29,512 nt of DNA, taken from NCBI GenBank assembly GCA_022836615.1, contig MU405446.1:1-29512 (forward strand), given 5' to 3'. The position numbers and the translations under genes are program-made. This document shows, one piece after another, positions 9,976 through 19,502 of the stretch; within the stretch, counting starts at the first letter, position 1; each line of letters opens with the position of its first letter. The notes under the pieces were generated by a model, which was given only the letters and a program-made list of their open reading frames with translations, had not been told where the DNA came from and searched no databases. Source of the DNA: Annulohypoxylon bovei var. microspora (taxonomy: Eukaryota > Ascomycota > Sordariomycetes > Xylariales > Hypoxylaceae).

Positions 9976-12043
9976 CTATTTTACGGCCTTACCCAACAAC
10001 AGCACAGAGTTGTTAGTGACCGTATCATTATACGCACTAACCTCGCGGTAGTACAGCTCCGTGCTATGAGGCGTCCCCTCATCGTCACCACCATTTATCC
10101 CTCCAAATGAGAAGATCTGGTGCGCTGAGCCGACGCCCGTGCTGTAGCTGTTGTCCGCCGGCCTCTCGTACAGCGCCGTCCCGTTCTTCGAGGTGCTGAG
10201 CACCGAGCCAGAGAACTGCGCTATATCCGTAGCGTCGATACCCTCGAACGCTTCGAGGCCAGAGGGGAACACGGAATCGCCCTTGACCTCGTGGATCAGG
10301 CTTTGGTTGAGATCTGCGCGCAGCGTCAGGTTGCCCTCAGGCGAGTACGCTACCGAGCTGCTGCAGTACAGCGGGTAGCTATAACTTGCCGAGTAGTCGA
10401 AGCCTAGGCCTGCACCCGTGGCAGCATCGGCGCCTGAAATTCCGAACGTGTTGACGTTGTCGAACCCGTAGGAATAGACACCGCCGATGTTCGAGTACGA
10501 TAGAGACTGCGTCCACGTCGCCATGCCCTCGCCATTTTGCGACTTCACGTAAGAGCTAATGGATAGCGTGCGTGTTACCGCTATAGTGTAGTCTAGGGTT
10601 TCGTTGAAACCTGTTGCATTCTGCGTGATCTGCTGCGAGAATACAATGCCAGGCTCACTGGCGGTTGTGTTACCTAGCACGCCGGTCGTGACCGAGTCTT
10701 CGTCGTCGAGCCAGACGAATATCTTGCCGGTAATGTACCATTCGCTGTCCGTGGTCGAGGAGAGCTTGGCGCTGGATACTCCGTCGTCGTCTAGGCCAAA
10801 GATTTGGATCGTAAAGTTGTGGTCATTCCCGTCGGAGAGAAGTGGTAGCCAAGGAGTAATATCAATCTCGTGCTCCTTGATGTCGAATGCTTGAACCCCG
10901 ACAACTGGTCGGTGTAACTGAGGAACCACACCACCGGTGTATATTACCGGAAATGGCCAATCAACTCCGGCAAGCTGGCCATCAATCAAGACCTGGACTT
11001 CGCGGAAAGGTGAGTAGCCGGGGTACACGCCATACTCGGCATCGAATGTGTTTATTGCGCTCTGCGGCACATTACTCCACCAAAATTCCTCATCGCCTTG
11101 ACCTTTAACGTCCACGGTAAACACGGCGCGGTTCGCATTTTGAGGGAAACTGACCGTGTTAGTCGCGCTCTGGTCCGGATACGTAAACTGGCTCGGTAGC
11201 CCCTCAGATCCCGTGCGCTCGGAGATAGGAATGATCAAATCAGCGGGACCTCGACCACTAGTCGCGACTGCTGAAGTTTTCCAATAGGTCGCCGTAAGCG
11301 TCGTGTTAAGAATGCCCGTGTAAGTGTCATCCACGATGCTTTCAAGATCAAAAATCAAAGTCTGCGGCTCTTTCCAGAGGGACAAAAATGGAGTTAGATC
11401 TTTAAGCCAGGTCCAACGAATGCCGTACGAAGTGGGCTCGGCAGTTGACGTTCTCCACACTTCCGTGTCGCTGAGGTAGAAAACGCCCGTCCGATCATAC
11501 TGTCGTCCCTTTATCTCGACGGTAAAGTTGATCACCACATGGTCGAAATCGTAATCCGGCGGTGTGTAATTGGCTTGACCATGTTAGAATTTCGAACAAT
11601 TGTTCAAGGCAAGTAAATTTAACCATACCAACGAAGGGAGCACCGTAGCTGTTTGCGAACGAATGTTCCATCAAAACCACCTCCTGGGCGGTCGCGTCTC
11701 CAATTGAGATTGAGGTTCCGTCCCCAGTTATCGCGGGAACGCCATCGCGAAACAGAGCTCCTTGCGGCATCAACACTGGTTCGGCCACTTGGAAGCATTC
11801 CAACGGCGTAGTCGTCGCAGCGGGCACGTCATCAGTCGATGTGATACTCACGCCGCCAGCTACGAGAGCCTTGAATTTGGCAAAAGGACTGCGCGCTATC
11901 TTTGCATCTCTTTCAACGATCTTCTGCGGCGGAAATCTCGCGTCAGGATGTGCCATAGAAAACCCAACGAGGAGAGTAACCAGCAAGACCCATTTCGTAA
12001 ACAAGGCGCGCACGCCGTCGCTCATGAGGCTTGGGATCGACAT
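9976..12043 (-). CDS. Secreted peptide-N4-(N-acetyl-beta-glucosaminyl)asparagine amidase A family protein
   Basis: Two exons (12043-11629 and 11573-9976) flank a 55-nt intron with GTATGG, TTCTAACAT and CAAG signals, giving 670 residues. The N-terminus has a hydrophobic segment of about 16 residues (near 18-33), which could be a signal peptide or signal anchor; Met7 is a possible alternative start. Fungal PNGase A marks include E-C-F-Q-V-A-E-P-V, the conserved V-V-I-N-F-T strand, the R-Q-Y-D-R-x-G-x-x-Y-L-S-D-T-E-V-W-R-T-S-T-A-E-P block and the D-L-T-P block. Further C-terminal are G-Y-S-P-F-R-E-V-Q-V-L-I-D-G-Q-L-A-G and G-L-D-D-D-G. Enzymes of this family remove N-glycans from glycoproteins or glycopeptides; many fungal members are untested. 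Many Asn-X-Ser/Thr sequons fit passage through the secretory route. The family call is firm, the activity inferred. Confidence 0.9.
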
Positions 12044-12151
12044 TGGTTCCTCAATTGCTCAGGTCGGGTTCCTAGAATGCAGACGAGGAGTCGTGCATTC
12101 GAAAGAAAGAGGATACCGATCCGATCCAACCTCGAGCACGACATTTCCCTT

Positions 12152-12172
12152 GCGATGCGCGATGCGCGATAC
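12152..12172. repeat. Three tandem copies of a 7-bp unit (GCGATGC)
   Basis: GCGATGC at 12152-12158 and 12159-12165 is followed by GCGATAC at 12166-12172. It lies about 110-130 bases upstream of the PNGase A start codon. It may be a clustered binding site or a small slippage product; nothing in the sequence decides. Confidence 0.5.
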
Positions 12173-12648
12173 GACCCTTGCCATTAATATATGCATTCCC
12201 GGGATCGCGGGCAATTTGCAAAATATGGGCGCTGATAACGATTGCACGGCAAATCAGCCGAGAATAGAAGGTGATAATGCCAAGATCGATCATTGCCTAG
12301 ACCTTTTAGGGATGCGCAGACTCCTCTATTTCTACTTTATCAGTAAGCAGATCGACATGAGTAAACTGAGATGGCCAGAATGGCAAATTTACTTCATGCG
12401 AATGGTAGTAAATACATGCAGTTGTATCTATCTGCCATGATATCTATAAAGTCTTTAGCCTTCTTTCTTCATAATAAGATTTACTAACCGCATCTATATT
12501 AAACACCAGTAGAAATCAGTTCTACTGTCCAGGTACTTACCAGCTTAATCACATAAATTCAAGACACTTCCTTCGGTTTCAAATGAAATCATTCGCAGAG
12601 TCAATCGTTGTTCCTGAACAACTGATACACTTTAGGCTTGGTTTTCGG

Positions 12649-12656
12649 TATATAAA
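12649..12656 (+). promoter_or_regulatory. TATA box of the APH-fold gene
   Basis: TATATAAA, a full TATA consensus, stands about 110 bases before the ATG at 12767. The bases between are A/C-rich as in fungal 5' leaders. TATA boxes are often tied to regulated rather than constitutive genes, so conditional expression is a reasonable inference. Confidence 0.55.
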
Positions 12657-12766
12657 GACCTGGCTCGCACACCATAAAGAAAACGCCAAAAAGCAATTTA
12701 CCAAATACTAATCACAATCAATCTACATAATCGCTTTTAACAAGAAAAAAAATAGTAATTGTCAAA

Positions 12767-13675
12767 ATGCCAGCCCGTTTCCCAGACACAACCTTTGTTA
12801 ACCAACCAAAGACAACCGAGTCTCAGGCCCAACATGATCCATCGTCAACTTGTCAGCTTATTGAAAAGTCGGCCGAGAAAAGTATAAGGACGTTAGGATC
12901 TCAAAACGTCTTAAAGTACCGTAGGTACGATTATGACATTGAAGCCGAAATGGAAAATATTGACTTCGTCGCAGAAAAAACTACCCTTCCAGTACCTAGA
13001 ATCGTTGTGGTTTGGGAAGAGGGAAATAGGATCCTCAGTATCCAAGGACGTCTCGAAGGTGAGTCATTAGAAAAGGCTCTTCCAAATTTGACCCAGGAAG
13101 ATATCGAACGTATCGGCAAACAAGTAGGTGAATACCTTGGCCAACTTAAGCACATCACTTCTCCGTTGATGGAAATGCTCGATAAACAACCTGTCGTTGA
13201 CCGCCGACTATTTAAGCCTATGCCTAACTCTACGTGGCGAAGCTACTCGGGTTGTGCGACTGACGCAGAAGTTCGGGTTAACCTGTCGATCGCTATCGAC
13301 GACAATGTAAACTTGACTACAATGCACGCCTTGATGAACAAGATGCCCTCGGCGGAGCCTTTTACCTTCTCTCACTCGGATGTCCATGAAAAAAACATCA
13401 TGGTCAAAGATGGGAACTTTGTAGGCTTGATCCACTGGGGGTTGGCCGGCTTTTACCCCTCGTGGTGGGAGTTTGTCAATAGCTGCGAACTGGTGGGCGA
13501 CCACTTTCCAGCTGAGTTTCAGAACATGGCCGCGCTGGAATGGTTCACTGTTTACCAGGCGGTCCGAGACAGGCCCAATGAGCCCAAGACACTTGCCATG
13601 TTAAATGATTTTTTAGGGGTCACATCATTTAACCAAATGCCTGGGCTGCGACCCAAGGACTCGTTTACAATGTAG
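12767..13675 (+). CDS. Aminoglycoside phosphotransferase-fold protein, probable pseudokinase
   Basis: A single exon encodes 302 residues; the ATG has a good context (GTCAAAATGCC). The fold is that of fungal APH/choline-kinase-like proteins. Lys50 in V-L-K-Y fits the ATP-binding lysine and Glu59/61 its partner. F-V-A-E-K-T-T-L-P-V-P marks the end of the N-lobe. F-S-H-S-D-V-H-E-K-N-I (201-211) retains the catalytic Asp205 and Asn210. The metal-binding I-D-W-E motif of this family is changed here to L-I-H-W-G (221-225), so the Asp is His223 and the Glu is Gly225. The following A-G-F-Y-P-x-W-W-E-F fits the family. Loss of this Asp usually removes kinase activity, so a pseudokinase or altered metal use is inferred. 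The substrate is unknown; these proteins are often accessory genes in fungi. Confidence 0.85.
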   Translation: MPARFPDTTFVNQPKTTESQAQHDPSSTCQLIEKSAEKSIRTLGSQNVLKYRRYDYDIEAEMENIDFVAEKTTLPVPRIVVVWEEGNRILSIQGRLEGESLEKALPNLTQEDIERIGKQVGEYLGQLKHITSPLMEMLDKQPVVDRRLFKPMPNSTWRSYSGCATDAEVRVNLSIAIDDNVNLTTMHALMNKMPSAEPFTFSHSDVHEKNIMVKDGNFVGLIHWGLAGFYPSWWEFVNSCELVGDHFPAEFQNMAALEWFTVYQAVRDRPNEPKTLAMLNDFLGVTSFNQMPGLRPKDSFTM

Positions 13676-13790
13676 ACGATGGTATAAATACATAACGTAT
13701 AGAATACCCGACTACGGGTCTTGAATAGTAAGTTGAATTGAAACTCTGCACCAAGTCAATGTTTTCCTGTCGTCTTGGATAAGTCCGTGC

Positions 13791-13819
13791 TGTATGTAGT
13801 GTAGGTAGTGTATGTAGTG
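13791..13819. repeat. Direct repeat of an 11-mer (TGTATGTAGTG)
   Basis: The 11-mer lies at 13791-13801 and 13809-13819, with a related GTAGGTAGTG between them. It is a small tandem cluster downstream of the APH-fold gene, of unknown significance. Confidence 0.5.
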
Positions 13820-14593
13820 TCGAAATCCCTTTATGTTGTCTTGATTATCGGTCACTTTAAATAACTTTCTAAGTAATCTATGCGCTTTCAAAATACTTAT
13901 CTTGAGAGTGCTTTGCAACATGAAAAAGAGTAATTTTGAACTAAAACTACCTAAAACTGCATAAGGAGTCTTGGAGCTACTACTCTAGAAACGCTGTCTT
14001 AAGGGCTGAGAGTTTGCTAGAACAGGGTGTCAATACCTACCTACGTCCAGGTGGAATAATCTCTTTCATGATTTCAAACGTTTGCAGCATAATTGCTCGG
14101 CTCATTAGATAGATATGGCTCTATGCCTGATGCTCGGTGAGATGATTATATTGTTTGCCATAGTATAAGACATAAGAAGGACATCTGACTTTTCGTCTTT
14201 GTTTCACTTGGATTGAAAGATGCTGACGGATGAACTGCACGTCGCTGGAGACACAATTCGTATAAATGGATTTAGGGAGTAAACTCACGTAGTCCATATA
14301 CCTTTTGGCAAAACAACCGGCTCCCCGGCGAGGTCCAACCCTGAACTGAGACATCCCTGGGTCGATGAACGCGCCAGCTGTTGGATAGCAGGGTGAGCCG
14401 GATTATGGCCTTAAAATCATACGACCACAGCCTGTGCTGCTGTACAACCCCCAATGAACTGAGCTCAATTACATATTGATGTATAATGCATTCGAAAACT
14501 TGGAATTGAAAGAATATCGTCCGATTAGAGTATGATTTCCTTGAGAGAACTGTCGCATTTAATACCGAATCGAAATTGAATCGGACCTTGTAA

Positions 14594-14618
14594 TATGTGT
14601 GTATATGTATGTATGTGT
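14594..14618. repeat. TG/TA-rich microsatellite-like run
   Basis: Short TG, TATG and TGTA units follow one another for about 25 bases. It is simple-sequence DNA in a non-coding spacer. Confidence 0.5.
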
Positions 14619-15833
14619 CGAAGCAAGGGGTGCTCTTAGTTAGGACTTGGTCGAGTTGATAACCTTGGAAGAAAAGCAGAAGACAAAATACAGTGTTAGT
14701 AAGAAACGAACCAAACAGTAAATCCGGGGTAGTTAGACCGCTTTAGGGACAGTGCTTGAAGCCATAAGCGGCTTGTGGGCCTAGCCAGCAAATAGCGGGT
14801 CTTAAATGGGCCTTAGAGGATCATGGCAGTGGATTTGACCCACCAAGAATCTGGGGGCGGGGCTAGCGCGCTGGGGAAATCCCCTGAAGCCCACTTGGTT
14901 AGAACTGTCACACGTGAGACCAACACTATTATTATCAAACTAGCAAACTAGTCCTCGAGGAAATAAGAATTAATGAAAGTCGATATAACGAATTACGAGT
15001 AAGTGAAAATTCAAAAACGAAAGAGCAAATGGTCAAATACTTATAGCCGAGTGACATCACAACCTAGCTGATCGACAAGACCAGGCTTCGTGTTGCCTGG
15101 TGTGGTAGGTAATAATGGTAATAATACCCCAACTCCTTTGTATGGATGTACACCACACACTGCCTCCTTGCCTTCCTGGCTCGCAAATCATGCAACATAG
15201 CAATCATTCTGATACGACGACTCATGAACTCAGCTTTCCTGCAACAGAGGGACGTAATGGATTCCCCCTACGGGTCAGCGTCATCCTGTAAGATCTCGCC
15301 TCTGGCACGTCGACCTGCTGGGTCTAGTGAATCGTAATGAACAGTAACCCTGGATTATACCCCGGATGATTGGCTCTTCAAACCGTTGACGCAACGCCAT
15401 GGTCGTCTGTTATTGGTTTACCCCGCTTCCTCTCATTGTCCTTCTCCAGATGGTCAGGCTTGCGTTGGACCAGCACAAAGAGGGTGGTATCAAACTGGTG
15501 TGCCACTTGCCCTCCCCTTTAAAAGACAGTGTTTCCCCTTCCCTGACACAACCTCCTAGATATTACACATATTTGGTTTCTTACCTTGACCTCTCAACAA
15601 GATTACCACTACCAGTATCATCACGGCACTATAGAGTGATACTACCTCAGGTGCATGTTAAGAAACCCCTATACAACCTCCAGACTCCCATAGGCTCAGA
15701 TTATCGATCTGGTACGACACTCTTTGTCCTATACTTCGCCTCTCCCAGCACCCCACAACTAACAGAAGCTACATGAGTCAGACCTGACAACCTTCATCAA
15801 GACAACCTCATCACCACCTAAACCACACCCAAA

Positions 15834-16160
15834 ATGCCGGTCCGCATCCCCAGAGCCCGCTCGACGGAGATCGCGACCTTCGGGTTCGCGGGCGTGGCCG
15901 GGTTCGCGCCGTTCTACTTCATGCTGCCGGGGGCGGAGGAGCGGCTGGCGACGCAGACGGCGCGGTGGGCGCCGCGGTGGGAGCGCAACATCTCGTACTT
16001 CGCGTCGCCGGCCCAGCGCATCGCCCAGCGCGTCGAGCCCCGCGTCGAGCGCGCCGTCAAGCGCATCGACGACCGCCTGCCCCTCGAGCGCATGGCGAAG
16101 ACCGTCGACAGGAGGATCAGGTACGGCATTGATAAGTTTAGTAAGCACGAGCAGGTCTAG
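15834..16160 (+). CDS. Small conserved fungal protein with one N-terminal membrane segment
   Basis: One exon of 108 residues starts at an ATG in an excellent context (CACCCAAAATGCC), preceded by an A/C-rich leader. Residues 1-11 are basic (Arg4, Arg7, Arg9). Residues about 13-31 are hydrophobic and glycine-rich with F-G-F-A-G-V-A-G-F-A-P-F-Y-F and form the likely membrane segment. The rest is an Arg/Glu-rich helical region with R-I-A-Q-R-V-E-P-R-V-E-R-A-V and L-P-L-E-R-M-A-K-T-V-D-R, ending K-H-E-Q-V. I recall similar small proteins in related fungi but cannot name the family. The basic start, single membrane segment and charged helix would suit a mitochondrial inner-membrane protein, which is inference. 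Strong GC3 over all 327 bases supports real coding. Confidence 0.8.
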   Translation: MPVRIPRARSTEIATFGFAGVAGFAPFYFMLPGAEERLATQTARWAPRWERNISYFASPAQRIAQRVEPRVERAVKRIDDRLPLERMAKTVDRRIRYGIDKFSKHEQV

Positions 16161-17243
16161 GGTTCATGGTGATGGAAGGATGATGGGTTGGGATGGGTGG
16201 GGATGTATATATACTTAGTTATTCAGGGCATGAGTTATGAGATGAGGGTTTATGGATGGATCAATGGGATATTTATGTGTTGGGTGTACTTCGACTCCTT
16301 ATTGTGGGCGGGTACGGGCGCTTAGCGCTCTGGACTAGTTTGGGAATGACTCGTCCGTTACTATGTGGTAGCATACAATCAAGGCTACTAAAGATATTTG
16401 CTATCTTCATCGCTTTGTGATTATATCCGAATCGTCGCCATCTGAACTGTAATACTCGCTCCTATGTTTCTATTCGCCTACCCCTATTAAGTATGGCTCT
16501 AGTGACCGACATCCGATCTCAACCCCTTTAGTACATCTTTGACACATTAATTCTTCCATATTGGTGTTTTGATCGTTGATTACTCACAAGTTCTCCAATA
16601 CCATGTTCCTAAGTCTACGCCTTTAATTAAATCCATTTTCACAAGGGACTAGGTACTTCTTATGTACCCAATGAGTGAGTGACTCTAAGGATTCGGATCA
16701 AGGGTTCACGTGATTTTAGATCAATCTTTCTCCTTCGTCTGACGAAATCCCCCTTCCCATCTTCACTGAGATATTCATGTCGTGCTGGTTCAGCCGCCTT
16801 AGATCCAGCTTTTCTCTTAATTGGCAACAGGCTCTTAGAAGCTGCATGTAGATTAAGGAAGAGATTGAGACGTGTATCTGTTGGGGTTCTAGTCTGGGAT
16901 TGTTCGGGATAGGTATCGATGTCGAATACGTTGAGAAGTTCGTAAATGAGCAAATCGATAATTTCGCCAAGGAGTTCAAACAACTCATTGAAGTTCGAGG
17001 CACTGCTTTTGGATTTCACTATGTGAGCATGCTAGGAGTCACCTAGCCACCATATACAGATAAATAGACAAATATCGCAAGCTGAATCCAGCGGACTTGT
17101 TTCGACGAGTCCCTCTGAGATAGCATTCCGTTCCAAACAGCTCATCTCTCCTCTTAGGTAGTTGCTAAGTCGCTACCCCGTCGTGATGGTATCGTATCCC
17201 TTCTCCTTCAACAAGAAATAAAAAATAAAGAAAACAAACGAGT
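16161..17243. other. 1.1-kb spacer with two mutually exclusive open frames
   Basis: This stretch lies between the small membrane protein and the Hsp70-like gene. 16161-16650 looks non-coding. From 16660 to 17046 both strands hold protein-like open frames (listed separately or under findings). No family is recognised, and 17047-17243 contains no supported feature. Confidence 0.4.
16660..17033 (-). CDS. Doubtful hypothetical ORF
   Basis: The minus strand stays open for about 124 codons, ending in TAA at 16662-16660. No ATG begins it; the first start-like codon is GTG at 17019-17017, so an upstream exon would be needed. A short candidate exon starting at ATG 17112-17110 could join in phase, but the intron would be only about 39 nt, near or below the fungal minimum. 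The predicted chain has a leucine-rich amphipathic part (E-L-F-E-L-L-G-E-I-I-D-L-L) and then a Lys/Arg-rich half. The opposite strand is also open over 16852-17043, so this may be a shadow frame. I do not recognise a family. Confidence 0.22.
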
Positions 17244-18506
17244 CTATAATTCAGACACTGTGTCTAGCTCTGTCATCTGCCTGAAAATAGCCCTCTTCGC
17301 CAGCTCTGCTGCCCCCTTCGCTGCGCTGAATTCAGGTTGTCGGTCAATAATCTCCGGCTTGCCACCGAGAACATTATCTACCACATCCCCTAAAACCTCC
17401 CTGAACCTTGGCTTCTCGGTCGCATCCCCGAACACCAGGACCATAGTGATGTTCCTTTGGACTGGACTATCTACGACAGGAGACTGGAGCATATCTCGCA
17501 CTGCTTCCCAGTAAAACTCCTCATGCCTTTCATCATATCCAAGGCGTAAATTTTCCAACGTCGGTGTCTCCTCGAGATAGTACGCATTCGAAAGATGTGC
17601 TTGGCTAGTAGTCAGACTGGTATGCGTGTACGAGACAGCCAAGGCAAACCGGGACGGAATATGCAACTCCTCCTCCTCACACGCCGCGGCGTCTCTGTAG
17701 TCCCCGCAGAGGCCCCGGCCGTTTCCGGCGTACGCCGCGATGCTCGCGTGGATGGGCCGGAAGTTAGAGAAGGGGAAGAATTCCAGGTAGACCAGGGACA
17801 GATACTCAAAGGCATCGTGGAGGTCTTCGCCGTACAGAGCGGCGAGATGGGGGATGGAGATGGCTGCTGCCGAGACGGGCTCGCTGACGAAATTCGAGGC
17901 TTGGTCTCGCAGGGCGTGGATCATGTTGCTGAGTGTGCCTACGTCCCCGGAGGAAGGGAGACCGAGCTTCTTGCGGGTGTTCCGCACTGTCCGGCGCGCG
18001 CTGTCGCGGATTGATTCTCCGACGTCTTGATAAGGCCGGCTTACTTCGGGATTAGACAGATGATCAGAAGAAGGGGGAGGAGGCAGAGAGTGCATACTGC
18101 AAGTGTTGTGAAGAAGGGAGAGATAATCGGAGCATCATCTCCCGGTACGCTCCATCACCCTCGACTCGAGCAATCGCTTGAATAGAGCCGTTAGGATAGG
18201 AGACGGCGACAGTCCTGAAGTCTGGTCAGATCCTACACGGCTGGGTATAATAGGCGGGACGTACGCATATGAGGGGTTTAGGTCAAAACCGATGCCAAAG
18301 TTATTAGTAATTGAGAGATGATGTTGTTTCCTCGGGAAAGATAGCAGCAGTACCCACGCCACAAAGGCGAAGAGCAATAGGACCCCAAAGCAACGAGCGG
18401 CTTTTGGGAGTTCCATATTTCGTTTAATCGATCTGGGCTCAGAGATAGCAGCGGTCTGATGCTGGTATGGTGAGGAAGATTCAAGGTCGGCTGGTCCTGT
18501 CGACAT
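17244..18506 (-). CDS. Membrane-anchored diverged Hsp70/actin-like ATPase-fold protein
   Basis: Three exons were worked out by eye: 18506-18265, 18214-18098 and 18039-17244. Intron 1 (50 nt) has GTACGT, CTGAC and CAG signals; intron 2 (58 nt) has GTATGC, CTAAT and TAAG signals. The joined frame encodes 384 residues. Residues about 39-58 form a transmembrane segment after a polar, probably cytosolic N-terminus. It is followed by G-I-G-F-D-L-N-P-S-Y-A-T-V-A-V, a diverged phosphate-1 loop of the Hsp70 ATPase fold (usual form D-L-G-T-T), and by N-G-S-I. Later parts, A-A-A-I-S-I-P-H-L and F-S-A-A-K-G-A-A-E-L-A-K-R-A near the end, fit the same fold, and V-L-V-F-G-D replaces the usual adenosine-site G-G. 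No peptide-binding domain follows. ATP binding may be lost. Related unnamed proteins occur in filamentous fungi. ATG 18095 lies inside intron 2. Confidence 0.75.
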
Positions 18507-19502
18507 CTTGAGTTGGGAAACGCCTGAAAACGAAGCCAGATAGAACTGGCTGGTAGACTGGTAGTACCAGGTTCTTTCCAATATAAGGTATACTACTGCC
18601 TAAAAGCTGGCATGGCCAATACGGCCTCGTGGACGTTCGAACTCTGCGCTCTTCACACCCGAAACATGCGCTGCACAGTATGCATAAAGAAAGCTGAAAG
18701 TCTTGTACGACACAGAAGAGAGAAGGAAGCGGCGTGGAAGAAGGTCAATAAGAATAAGTAGAAAGACTGCGAGCTGTACAACATTGTTAGCGCTGTACTA
18801 CCTTCAAGTTGTTTCAGCCTACGAACGTTGGCGACCAACGCTGACTTTATATACCTAGATCTGGAGCTATGTTGAAATTCATACCATTGTATTACCAACA
18901 GCCCTGGAGATGATCCCGTGGACAACCAAGCCCCCCACATAGAAAGCCACCGACCCCCACCTAGAAGGATTTGATGAGCTCCAGCCTCATATTGATATGC
19001 ATACCCTATTGTAAATAATTTCCTTTCTCTTTCTCTCCATCTTACGATCAATATACAGTAAAGACCAAAACTAGAGCTTAAACTAGAGCCTTGCCTCTGT
19101 TGCATGCACCCCTGCCGTGACTCGGTTTGAAGTTTAAGGGTTATGCCTCACCGCATCGGTTTGACCGGTGGCTTGTGTTACCTAGGTATCGTTGGCCGAA
19201 CCTGTAACATGCTGAAGTCCTTCGCTTAATAGCCATGTGCAAGAAAGGCAATCTCGTTTTCCATACCAAGCCGACATAGATGCGGCTGTAGGATGAGGGA
19301 TGCGGCGTAAGATGAACCCTGGGTAAAATGAGGGTAAGATGAAGGGAAACGCCTTCATGAATTCTTAGAATGAAATCATGCTGAGGTCTGTGAGAGTACA
19401 TAAATATTCTATGGAAGAGCATCGATTAGTTCCACTACCTTTGAGTACCTAGTCTGGATAGTCTAGATAGACCATTCATTCCTTAGCATCCAGGTATTCA
19501 AG
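18507..19502. promoter_or_regulatory. Divergent spacer, Hsp70-like gene and SGNH hydrolase gene
   Basis: About 1 kb lies between two divergent starts. An ATG-initiated 150-codon frame on the minus strand (18653-19105) is Trp/Ser-rich without motifs and is not accepted as a gene. TACATAAATA (19397-19406) stands about 100 bases before the SGNH start and could act as a TATA element. An ACCTAGGTA palindrome lies at about 19180. Confidence 0.4.

Larger units (their letters stand above)
12044..12766. promoter_or_regulatory. Divergent promoter region, PNGase A gene and APH-fold gene
   Basis: This 723-bp spacer separates two divergently read genes. A 7-bp tandem repeat (12152-12172) lies about 110 bases upstream of the PNGase A start, and a TATA box (12649-12656) lies upstream of the APH-fold start. 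Open frames here, such as 11841-12440 (+), overlap the PNGase A gene antisense and lack family motifs. Confidence 0.5.
13676..15833. other. 2.2-kb spacer without a recognised gene
   Basis: No coding frame with family motifs is seen. Small open frames such as 15399-15776 (+) lie in what is probably the promoter and leader of the next gene. The stretch holds short repeats at 13791-13819 and a TG/TA-rich run at 14594-14618. CCAAT-type words (ATTGG) occur at about 15372 and 15412. A hidden multi-exon gene cannot be excluded. Confidence 0.45.

Noticed and set aside
11841..12440. 199-codon plus-strand frame across the PNGase A 5' end
   Set aside because: It overlaps the PNGase A coding start antisense, carries no motifs, and the minus-strand gene is a clear family match.
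15399..15776. 125-codon frame upstream of the 108-residue gene
   Set aside because: It lies in the expected promoter and leader of the next gene, has poor start context and contains no recognisable motif.
17244..18095. A 283-residue protein starting at ATG 18095
   Set aside because: This ATG lies within intron 2 of the three-exon model. Using it would lose the membrane segment and the N-terminal ATPase-fold strand, which join in frame upstream.
18653..19105. 150-codon ATG-initiated frame on the minus strand
   Set aside because: It has unusual Trp/Ser/Leu-rich composition, no motifs and no splice partners, and it lies in the divergent promoter between two real genes.
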